Origin: Diplonema papillatum
Lineage: Eukaryota > Euglenozoa > Diplonemea > Diplonemida > Diplonemidae
Length of the DNA stretch: 64,000 nt
Reading direction: 5' to 3'
Assembly (NCBI GenBank): GCA_030068145.1
Contig: JAPJBO010000659.1
Coordinates: 1-64,000 of the forward strand
The notes beneath the pieces are model-generated. The model was given only the letters and a program-made list of their open reading frames with translations. It searched no databases and was not told the DNA's origin. Below, in pieces: positions 44,400 to 53,947 of the stretch (position 1 is the stretch's first letter; every line of letters begins with the position of its first letter). A program made the position numbers and the translations under genes.

Positions 44400-44700
44400 G
44401 GACGAATCCGCCGCGAAAGCCCTGGCTGAGGCCGTCGGCAGGAGGTACTCCGAGGGTGCGCTACGAGGAAAAAAAGGTCTTTGCTGGGAAACGACAACAC
44501 TCGGAAAGCACCTCAAGGCGACAAGACTCGGGGATTACTCCTACGGGTTTCGACGACACGAAGAGGTTTTACCCAGGAAATACCCAAGGTATCGGCAGGA
44601 GGTACTCCGAGGGTGTGCTACGAGAAGACTTTGCTGGGAAACGACAACACTCGGGAAGCACCTCAAGGGTATCGGTGGCACAATGAGCCACGGGAACAGA
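44400..44700. repeat. Dispersed copy of the 16835-18560 array, opposite orientation
   Basis: Contains reverse complements of the array submotifs (TATCGGCAGGAGGTACTCCG, CTGGGAAACGACAACACTCG). The plus-strand frame from 44392 is repeat-derived. Confidence 0.8.
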
Positions 44701-44974
44701 GAAGGTTCTGAGGTTCCCATCCTGGGAAAAGAACGCGAGGGAAGTGGTCCAGATGAAGGGGCTGTTCGCGGATGCAACGGACAGGGGCGGGCAGGGTAGG
44801 GGCCGTATTTCACTTGTTTGTAAACCCCGGGTGCAGTCGCGCGCTCAAAACAAGCAAGATCCTCCCCTCTCTCTCTGCTGAAATAGATCACGTTCTCTCA
44901 AGCCACATCCCCGCTAGAGAAGCTGGGTTTCGAGGACGTCCCAAAGAGCAGCACAGTGGCATCTTTGCTGGCTG

Positions 44975-45648
44975 TTGAGCCTGTGGGAGGAAAAGGTCAC
45001 CCGGACGTGGCTTAAGCGTGAAGGCGTACTGGTTGAGGAGGAGTCGAGCGATGGAGAAGAAGACACCGACGGTGAGGCGGCCGCCGAGGAGCCAGGGGTG
45101 GCCTCTCTCCTCACGGAGATGAGGAAGGAAGTGGCGGCCCTACGAGCTGAGCAGGCCGAGGCAAAAAAACGGCCAGCGCCCAGGGTCCACTGGACCCGGG
45201 GGTCTGGCTGTGGGCCTGCAGGCTCTCAAGCCGCAAGCCTGGACGACCCTCGACGGGAAAGAGAGCCGTTGTGTACGGCGAGTTGGCGCGCCGCTACGCG
45301 GTGGCGAAGGGAGCGCAGGGCCACGAGACCGAGGCCCACCTCAAGACGTTGGGCATCGTCCTGGGGGCGATTGGAGAGACGGAGACCGCATTCGACGCGG
45401 ACGAGGCCTTGCGGAAGGTGGCGGAAGCGGTTCTCAGGCGTCTGGAAGTGGTCCGCATCGGGCAGACGGCCGGGTGGCAGGAAGCGGAAGCTGCGGCCAC
45501 GGCGTGGGAGGAGGACGAGGCGCCCGATTTCCTGAAGAAGGGGCTGGCTGCCGCCGAGAAGATGCGTCGCAAGAAGGAGAAGGCGAAGCAAGGCGGGAAC
45601 GCTTTTCAGAAGGCAAAGTCCAGTCGCGGTGGCGAAGGAAGGAGGTGA
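44975..45648 (+). pseudogene. Gag-like ORF of a tyrosine-recombinase element, frameshifted
   Basis: Two frames join near 45230. The first has an acidic stretch (VLVEEESSDGEEDTDGEAAA) and a likely coiled coil (LLTEMRKEVAALRAEQAEAK). The second is helical (YGELARRYAVAKGAQGHETE.., VLRRLEVVRIGQTAGWQEAE) and ends very basic (KMRRKKEKAKQGGN..). Order and placement just upstream of a recombinase fit the structural protein of a Ngaro- or DIRS-like element, but there is no diagnostic motif. It could also be the N-terminal part of a Crypton-like protein. Confidence 0.45.
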
Positions 45649-45654
45649 AGGCTT

Positions 45655-46850
45655 CCTACTGTGGGGATGAGGACACTGGGACGGGAAACTGGAGGCGGGG
45701 CTGGCGAAGCGTGAGCCGCGAGTTCCGTTCTTCCGTTTCACGCCTCGGGAGACCGCGGAAAGAGGAGCCTCTGCTTCAGCGGCAGGAGCTCTCTTTGGTG
45801 ATGGGGGACGCGAGGGAGCTGATGCAGGCGGCTCTCGCTCCTTCGACTTGGAGGGGTATGGAATCTGTTCACCGCAGGTTCCTGCAGTTTCGGCGCATGC
45901 TCGACGTTACGTCACCGACGGAGACGCCGACTGCGTTGCTGCTGTTCATCACGAGGCTGTTGCGTCGGGGGGACATGTCGATTCCGTCTGCCCTGACCTA
46001 CGTCAACTCGTTGGTGTCAGCGGTAGGCCGCGTTGGCAACGATCTTCAGGGATCGATCGTCATAAAGGACCTCCGGCGGGCTTTGCGGCGTTTAGGTGCG
46101 TATAAGTCGATCTTTGAGTGCGTGAGCCCCTCCGAAGAAAGGTCCATCACACTAGTTCCAAGCTACTTAGCCCGGGTCTAGCGCGGCGTTTAGGTGCGAA
46201 CAAACCGGCGAAACAGGCGGTTCCGGCGACGAGCGCCGAGGTTCACGCTGTTGAGGGTCGGTCGACGGATCGGGCAGTGGCGATGGCCGTCCTGGTGGCA
46301 TGGAGGTCGGGAGCGAGAGTAGGCGACGTAGTCTGCGCCCTCAGGACGTGACGTTCACTCCGGGGGGTGCGAAGATCTCATGGTGGATCACGAAGTCGGG
46401 CCAATTTTTTTTTCGTCGAAAAGTGACCTGAGAAAGCCGCGGGTTCGGACAGACGGACAGACAGACAGACGGACACCGTACCCACAAACTAATAGTAACC
46501 AGCAAAGTCCGAAAAAGTGCGAAAAAGTGACAAAAAACGACCCGTGAACCAGTTTTTGGCCCTTTTGGGTCCATTTCACATGGGGGCCCTGTCGGCGATA
46601 GCCCTGTCGGCGCGGGAGACGGCGGAGCTGAGGGCGATGGCGAGGTGTGCAAGAGAGAAGCTCTTTCCCGACGACCTTCGGAAGCGTGGGACGGGCGCTG
46701 CGGCGGGAGAATCCGGAGCTGTCGTGCCATTCCCTGCGAAGGGGCGCGTTAACGGAGCTACTGCGGGGAGGAGTGGGCCTCAACGAGATTCTACTATTAT
46801 TCTTGCCGATAAATATCGCGGGTGGTTCACGGGAAAACGAAGAAAAATAA
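45655..46850 (+). pseudogene. Tyrosine recombinase (phage-integrase fold), decayed
   Basis: N-terminal SAM-like core-binding domain at about 45790-46090 (ALAPSTWRGMESVHRRFLQF, TALLLFITRLLRRGD). Catalytic domain: first Arg in VAWRSGARVGDVV (about 46300), beta-strand/Lys region GGAKISWWITKSG after a frameshift, and HSLRRGALTELLRGGVGLNE (about 46730) carrying His-x2-Arg. I do not find the final His/Trp or Tyr motif. Frame changes near 46340 and 46400-46650, plus the 98-bp insertion at 46096-46193, break the ORF. HSLRRG followed by an ELL helix is typical of YR retrotransposons and Cryptons. Confidence 0.7.
46096..46193 (+). other. 98-bp intron-like insertion with 16-bp direct repeats
   Basis: GCGGCGTTTAGGTGCG occurs at 46085-46100 and 46183-46198. 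Removing one repeat plus the intervening 82 bp restores the recombinase frame (RRALRRLGA joined to NKPAKQ). GT at 46096 and AG at 46192-46193 would allow splicing out of exactly this segment. Confidence 0.65.
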
Positions 46851-47267
46851 GCAACCAGCAAATCCCCTGTTTGTCCTCGTCCATCAGTTTCGTATCCATA
46901 TATTCTGAGCCCCTCCTTCCCCCTACCGACCGAAACACGGTGCAGATACGACACAGTGTTGAGCACATTCCATTCCAAATACGTTACTCATACTTCAACT
47001 TTCAGTCAGTAAAATAAAGAAGGTCACCCGGAGACATTAAAACCCCGGAGCTTCAAGCGAACTTTCACTCTAAGAAAAAGGGCACCAATAACAACTGTGG
47101 AAGGACGTGCGGTACTTCTCCGAGTTCCGGTGGGGGTGGCAGTTGCTCCTGGTGCTGTTCGTTCAGCACTCCCTTCTACACCCCGGACTCCCACTCCGGA
47201 TTGCGGGAGTGGTTTTGCGGTCGTTGTGCGGTCGGCCTCACCCCCTCAGGGTGGGAGTGGATCCTTT
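46851..47267. other. No gene recognised
   Basis: Contains a short dispersed motif (TTCAAGCGAACTTTCACTCT at 47057) that also occurs near 5139 and 37612. Confidence 0.45.
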
Positions 47268-47385
47268 GTAGGAAATCCTTGAGGAGGCTGCCAGCTGCAA
47301 AAGATCAAAGGAGGTAAATGTGCTGTAGCCCACAGGAAACACAGGTGAATCTGGGTTCAGTGGTGGGCGTAAGCGTTCAACAAAT
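47268..47385. repeat. Dispersed repeat R2, copy
   Basis: Same landmarks as the copy at 19618, lacking the first 10 or so bases. Confidence 0.8.
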
Positions 47386-47532
47386 GCATTGTCGGTACTA
47401 AAAATTAGTAGTTGGTGAAACTTTCCAAAGCCGGTGAGCTCCGCTAATGTGCAGACAAAAGAAAGCGCTCCCTACCCTCCCCCGGATGAAAAACTCGGGT
47501 TTTGGCAGTATCCATCTTAATCAAGGGGGGTA

Positions 47533-47613
47533 TCCATCTTAAACACGGGGGCACTGTAGACTACAGTGTAGTCACTTTGCACAGGGGTACCTCACCCCCG
47601 TGTTTAAGATGGA
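47533..47613. repeat. 81-bp inverted-repeat (hairpin) element
   Basis: Perfect 19-bp arms TCCATCTTAAACACGGGGG (47533-47551 and complement 47595-47613) around CTGTAGACTACAG. Further ATCCATCTTAA/TATCCATCTTAT half-copies flank it at 47509, 47630 and 47652. Confidence 0.85.
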
Positions 47614-47666
47614 TTGGCATTCTCGCCCGCTATCCATCTTAATCAAGGGAGTTTGGCTATCCATCT

Positions 47667-47692
47667 TATGCACGGGGGGGGGGGGGGGGGGG
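47667..47692. repeat. Poly-G tract
   Basis: About 22 consecutive G. Confidence 0.95.
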
Positions 47693-47805
47693 TAGGTATA
47701 CTAATTTTTTGTGAACTGTATTGCCATGTGATCACTTGATACGTCTTGTGTGTTATGCCACAATGTTATGAAATATACTTACATGCGAACCCTCATACAC
47801 ACGGT

Positions 47806-48007
47806 GAGGTCCAGCCTCAAGCTGGAGTTGAAGAGGGTGTGCCCGAATCACACCCGCAAAGCGGGTGTGCTACAACCAAAACGCGTGTAAATCCACACCT
47901 GAAAAGCGGGTGTGCTACAACCAAAACGCGTGTAAATCCACACCTGAAAAGCGAGTGCGACACCCGCCTTTTTTAACTCCAGTTTCTGTGGCTGGACCTC
48001 CTCGTGT
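47806..48007. mobile_element. MITE-like element with terminal inverted repeats
   Basis: Starts GAGGTCCAGCCTCAAGCTGG and ends with the near reverse complement (CCAGTTTCTGTGGCTGGACC). The body has a 60-bp internal duplication (GCTACAACCAAAACGCGTGT). A left half recurs at 21647-21785. It carries no transposase. Confidence 0.65.
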
Positions 48008-48764
48008 AGCAAGTGGGGTTGTGTGAGCAAAGTGCCCTCCTTCCCCGCTCCTTCAACATTCTCTCCCAGTCGATGAATTTCTGCTGCTTGTTTTTTACTC
48101 GTTTTTTTTTCTCCCCTTCATCCTGTGTCTCTGCACAACGCTGTGTCCGTTGAGCCTGATGGCAAAAACATCTTGCTCGATGCTCGAGCAGGCGCCGTGG
48201 TGAGAAATAATGAGGAAGGCGTGACTGTGTCGTTCTTTGACGATGTTAGAATACGGTGCACTAGTCATGCCACTTACCACACTGGCTGAGTCTGGCGAGA
48301 AATACTCCCCTCCGGGAAGAAATACTCAGACTGAGTCGAGCCTGAGTCGAGCCTGAGTCAGTGCGACTCAGCCAGACTCAGTGTGAACTCAGGCAAACTC
48401 AGGCTGGGCGGGCTGCACTGTTGAACTGCTGTACTGGTACTGAACTACTGCACCTGGTCACTTCAGTGGTTGGTCACTGAGGTTTTGGCAGCAAGCTTGC
48501 AGATGTGCATGGTGTACCAGATATCAAATTGGGACCCCGCACACTGAAATCAAAAGTGCTCCTAACCAGACAAAAATTGAGTGTTGCAAACGAAACTTGA
48601 ACACCTGAAATTGGGACCCTAAAGCTGGTCCAGAGCCCACCTACAGGCAATTACCTATTACTTAACGCTGAACCGCAAAAATCGCGGTTCGTTGAGTATA
48701 GGTCATTACCTATACCTAACGCTGTAAGCAAGTTGTCTTGCACCTGTGTGAGCACACCGAAAAT
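48008..48764. other. No gene; short motif clusters
   Basis: GACTCAG/CTGAGTC inverted motifs cluster at 48310-48395. A small hairpin (GAACCGC..GCGGTTC) lies at 48669-48691. Confidence 0.5.
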
Positions 48765-50045
48765 ACTTAGATGCAGTAGGGAACGATAGGTTGCTGCAGA
48801 TAGTGCACACCGAAAGATAATTTGATGCAGTAGGGAACGATAGGTTGCTGCAGCTAGTGCACACCGAAAGATAATTTGATGCAGTAGGGAACGATAGGTT
48901 GCTGCGGCTAGTGCACACCGAAAGAGAGTGTGATGTGATGCAGTAGGGAACGATAGGTTGCTGCAGCTAGTGCACACCGAAAGGTAATTTGATGCAGTAG
49001 GGAACGATAGGTTGCTGCAGCTAGTGCACACCGAAAGATAATTTGATGCAGTAGGGAACGATAGGTTGCTGCAGCTAGTGCACACCGAAAGAGAATGTGA
49101 TGCAGTAGGGAACGATAGGTTGCTGCAGCTAGTGCACACCGAAAGATAATTTGATGCAGTAGGGAACGATAGGTTGCTGCAGCTAGTGCACACGGAAAGT
49201 GAATGTGATGCAGTAGGGAACGATAGGTTGCTGCAGCTAGTGCACACCGAAAGATAATTTGATGCAGTAGGGAACGATAGGTTGCTGCAGCTAGTGCACA
49301 CCGAAAGATGATTTGATGCAATAGGTTGCTGCAGCTAGTGCACACCGAAAGAGAATTTGATGCAGTAGGGAACGATAGGTTGCTGCAGCTAGTGCACACC
49401 GAAAGAGAATTTGATGCAGTAGGGAACGATAGGTTGCTGCAGCTAGTGCACACCGAAAGATAATTTGATGCAGTAGGGAACGATAGGTTGCTGCAGCTAG
49501 TGCACACCGAAAGATAATTTGATGCAATAGGTTGCTGCAGCTAGTGCACACCGAAAGAGAATTTGATGCAGTAGGGAACGATAGGTTGCTGCAGCTAGTG
49601 CACACCGAAAGAGAATTTGATGCAGTAGGGAACGATAGGTTGCTGCAGCTAGTGCACACCGAAAGATGATTTGATGCAATAGGTTGCTGCAGCTAGTGCA
49701 CACCGAAAGATACTTTGATGCAGTAGGGAACGATAGGTTGCTGCAGCTAGTGCACACCGAAAGATAATTTGATGCAGTAGGGAACGATAGGTTGCTGCAG
49801 CTAGTGCACACCGAAAGAGAATTTGATGCAGTAGGGAACGATAGGTTGCTGCAGCTAGTGCACACCGAAAGATACTTTGATGCAGTAGGGAACGATAGGT
49901 TGCTGCAGCTAGTGCACACCGAAAGAGAATTTGATGCAGTAGGGAACGATAGGTTGCTGCAGCTAGTGCACACCGAAAGATACTTAGATGCATTAGGGAA
50001 CGATAGGTTGCTGCAGCTAGTGCACACCGAACGATAATTTGATGC
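48765..50045. repeat. 54-bp tandem repeat, about 24 copies
   Basis: Unit GCAGTAGGGAACGATAGGTT GCTGCAGCTAGTGCACACCG AAAGATAATTTGAT. Three units lack the GTAGGGAACGA segment. The 18-codon period leaves minus-strand frames open (MCTSCSNLSFPTASNYLS-type), which I take as artefacts. Confidence 0.96.
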
Positions 50046-50395
50046 AGCAGCCACCACTCATATTACTAATGAAATCCACTCGTTCTGAGAGCCCGTAGCA
50101 GTGCACTCCGCACAAGAACGCTGGGCACTGCGTCATCCACGTCCTCAACGAAGTAGACTCTAACCAACGATGGACTCGCTTCGATATTCATGGCGAATTT
50201 GTTCGTGGTGTCGGTCTTATTGGAACGTGGCTAGCCACAGGTAAAGTGAGCAAATGTGTCTACATCACACACGATATCCAGCCTCAATCGTCGACCGGAG
50301 ACCCGAAAACACCGCACCTGTAAACCACAACAAACACTTGAAGGGATTGACCAGTCTCAACCATCTGGTGCGCACGACGGGGGGACTGACAAAGT

Positions 50396-53300
50396 ATGGC
50401 TGTCGTCAAATATGTTTCTGACCATGTCAGAAGAGGGGCCACGGGTCTCATCCTTGCAAGCTATCAAGGACACGCACATGTCGTCAGTCGACTGCTGGAG
50501 ACCAGCGGAGGACGTGCAGCTGTCAACTCAACTAACCCACACGGTGCAACTGCACTCGTGATCGCGAGTGAGAACGGCCACGCAAACGTCGTGAAGGAAC
50601 TGTTGTCAGCCGGTGCTGACGTGAATGCTGCAATGGACGACGGTTCCACTGCACTGATTCTCGCCTGCGAGTATGACCATGCAAGCGTCGTGAAGGAACT
50701 GTTGTCAGGCGGTGCTGCCGTGAATGCTGCAGGGGACGACGGTTGCACTGCACTGATTTGCGCCAGCATGAACGGCCATGGAAGCGTCGTGAAGGAACTC
50801 TTGTCTTTTGGCGCCGACGTGAATGCTGCAATGAACGACGGTTCCACTGCACTGATTCTCGCCTGCGAGTATGACCATGCAAGCGTCGTGAAGGAACTGT
50901 TGTCAGGCGGTGCTGACGTGAATGCTGCAGGGGACGACGGTTGCACTGCACTGATTTGCGCCAGCATGAACGGCCATGGAAGCGTCGTGAAGGAACTCTT
51001 GTCTTTTGGCGCCGACGTGAATGCTGCAATGAACGACGGTTGATTCTCGCCTGCGAGTATGACCATGCAAGCGTCGTGAAGGAACTGTTGTCAGGCGGTG
51101 CTGACGGGGGACGACGGTTGCACTGCACTGATTTGCGCCAGCATAAACGGCCATGGAAGCGTCGTGAAGGAACTCTTGTCTTTTGGCGCCGACGTGAATG
51201 CTGCAATGAACGACGGTTCCACTGCACTGATTCTCGCCTGCGAGTATGACCATGCAAGCGTCGTGAAGGAACTGTTGTGTGGCGGTGCTGACATGAATGC
51301 TGCAACGAACAAGGGTTGGACTGCACTTATGCACGCAAGTTGGGAGGGCTATGCAAGCGCCGTGAAGGAGTTGTTGTCTTTTGGCGCCGACGTGAATGCT
51401 GTAAATAACGACGGTGACACGGCACTAATTCTCGCCACCAAAACGAGCAACTATGCCAATGAAAGCGTCGTGCAGGAATTCTTGTCTTTTGGCGCCGACG
51501 TGAATGCTGCAATGGACGACGGTGGCACGGCACTAATTCTCGCCACCATAACGAGCAACTATGCCAATGAAAGCGTCGTGCAGGAATTCTTGTCTTTTGG
51601 CGCCGACGTGAATGCTGCAATGGACGACGGTGACACGGCACTAATTCTCGCCACCAAAACGAGCAACTATGCCAATGAAAGCGTCGTGCAGGAATTCTTG
51701 TCTTTTGGCGCCGACGTGAATGCTGCAATGGACGACGGTGACACGGCACTAATTCTCGCCACCAAAACGAGCAACTATGCCAATGAAAGCGTCGTGCAGG
51801 AATTCTTGTCTTTTGGCGCCGACGTGAATGCTGCAAAGGATGGCGGTTCCACTGCACTGATTCTCGCCAGTGAGAATGACCGTGCAGGCGTCGTGAAGGA
51901 ACTGCTGTCAGCTGGTGCCAACGTGAATGCTGCATGTAACGACGGGGTCACTGCACTCATTCGCGCAAGTTACGAGGGACATGGAAGCATCGTTATGAAG
52001 CTGCTGTCTTCTGGCGCCGACGTGAATGCTGCAAAGAACGACGGTTCCACTGCACTGATTCTCGCCTGCGAGTATGACCATGCAAGCGTCGTGAAGGAAC
52101 TGTTGTGTGGCGGTGCTGACATGAATGCTGCAAAGAACAAGGGTTGGACTGCACTTATGCACGCAAGTTGGGAGGGCTATGCAAGCGCCGTGAAGGAATT
52201 GTTGTCTTTTGGCGCCGACGTGAATGCTGTAAATAACGACGGTGACACGGCACTAATTCTCGCCACCAAAACGAGCAACTATGCCAATGAAAGCGTCGTG
52301 CAGGAATTCTTGTCTTTTGGCGCCGACGTGAATGCTGCCATGGACGACGGTACCACTGCACTGATTCCCGCCAGCAAGAATGACCCTGCAAGCGTCGTCA
52401 AGGATTTGTTGTTAGCCGGTGCTGACGTGGCAGCTGCAACGAACAAGGGTTGGACTGCACTTATGTACGCAAGTTGGCTGACCCGTGCAAGCGCCGTGAA
52501 GGAATTGGTGTCATTTGGCGCCGACGTGAATGCTGCAAATAACGACGGTGACACGGCACTAATTCTCGTCAGCAAAAAGAAGATCCGTGCCCGTGCTGCA
52601 AGCAGTGCCCGTGCAAGCATCGTGAAGGAACTGTTGTTAGCCGGTGCTGACGTGAATGCTGCAACGAAGAAGGGCTGGACTGTACTTATGCACGCAAGTT
52701 GGGGGGGCGATGCAAGCGTCGTGAAGGAACTGTTGTTAGCCGGTGCTGACGTGAATGCTGCAAAGGATGGCGGTTCCACTGCACTGATTCTCGCCAGCGA
52801 AAATGACCGTGCAGGCGTCGTGAAGGAACTGTTGTTAGCCGGTGCTGACGTGAAAGCTGCAACGATCGAGGGTTCCACTGCACTGATTCTCGCCAGCAAG
52901 AAGGGCCACGCAAGCATCGTGAAGGAACTGTTGTTAGCCGGTGCTGACGTGAATGCTGCAACGAACAAGGGTTGGACTGCACTTATGCACGCAAGTTGGG
53001 AGGGCTATGCAAGCGCCGTGAAGGAATTGTTGTCTTTTGGCGCCGACGTGAATGCTGTAAATAACGACGGTGACACGGCACTAATTCTCGCCACCAAAAC
53101 GAGCAACTATGCCAATGAAAGCGTCGTGCAGGAATTCTTGTCTTTTGGCGCCGACGTGAATGCTGCAATGAACGACGGTTCCACTGCACTGATTCTCGCC
53201 TGCGAGTATGACCATGCAAGCGTCTTGAAGGAACTGTTGTCAGGCGGTGCTGACGTGAATGCTGCAGGGGACGACGGTTGCACTGCACTGATTTGCGCCA

Positions 53301-53905
53301 GCATGAACGGCCATGGAAGCGTCGTGAAGGAACTGTTGTTAGCCGGTGCTGACATGAATGCTGCAACGAACAAGGGTTGGACTGCACTTATGCACGCAAG
53401 TTGGGAGGGCTATGCAAGCGCCGTGAAGGAGTTGTTGTCTTTTGGCGCCGACGTGAATGCTGTAAATAACGACGGTGACACGGCACTAATTCTCGCCACC
53501 AAAACGAGCAACTATGCCAATGAAAGCGTCGTGCAGGAATTCTTGTCTTTTGGCGCCGACGTGAATGCTGCAATGGACGACGGTACCACTGCACTGATTC
53601 CCGCCAGCAAGAATGACCCTGCAAGCGTCGTCAAGGATTTGTTGTTAGCCGGTGCTGACGTGGCAGCTGCAACGAACAAGGGTTGAACTGCACTTATGTA
53701 CGCAAGTTGGCTGACCCGTGCAAGCGCCGTGAAGGAATTGGTGTCTTTTGGCGCCGACGTGAATGCTGCAAATAACGACGGTGACACGGCACTAATTCTC
53801 GTCAGCAAAAAGAAGATCCGTGCCCGTGCTGCAAGCAGTGCCCGTGCAAGCATTGTGAAGGAACTGTTGTCGGCGCGGCACGAAGAGCTCTTGTTGACTG
53901 CATAG
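50396..53905 (+). pseudogene. Ankyrin-repeat protein, copy 1 (disrupted)
   Basis: Starts AVVKYVSDHVRRGATGLILA, then about 30 ankyrin repeats of 33-37 residues with the usual pattern (DGSTALILACEYDHASVVKE, LLSGGADVNAA). Most helices and the T-A-L-I/L core are intact. A 10-nt deletion at about 51042 creates TGA at once; an 11-nt deletion at about 51103 restores frame, so only the segment between is out of frame. A further TGA at 53684 replaces the Trp of NKGWTAL, after which the frame continues to TAG at 53903. Ankyrin repeats mediate protein binding; partner unknown. Repeats within the gene are almost identical in DNA. Confidence 0.8.
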
Positions 53906-53947
53906 TGCGTTGCTTGCGTTGCTCAGGGCATTCGAAGGCCTGACAAT

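Noticed and set aside
48765..50045. CRISPR-like look of regularly spaced repeats
   Set aside because: There are no variable spacers; the units are contiguous tandem repeats in a eukaryotic context. The same applies to the 61-bp and 353-bp arrays.
48651..50057. Minus-strand Cys/Ser-rich repeat frames
   Set aside because: A by-product of the 54-bp period; frames are broken by the 40-bp variant units.
53684..53686. TGA read as Trp (altered nuclear code)
   Set aside because: Other genes here use TGA as a true stop (TTL, exon f), and one duplicated site is better explained by a shared nonsense mutation.
50464..53853. Minus-strand frames opposite the ankyrin genes
   Set aside because: They are antisense shadows that repeat with the ankyrin period; the plus strand has the clear ankyrin consensus.
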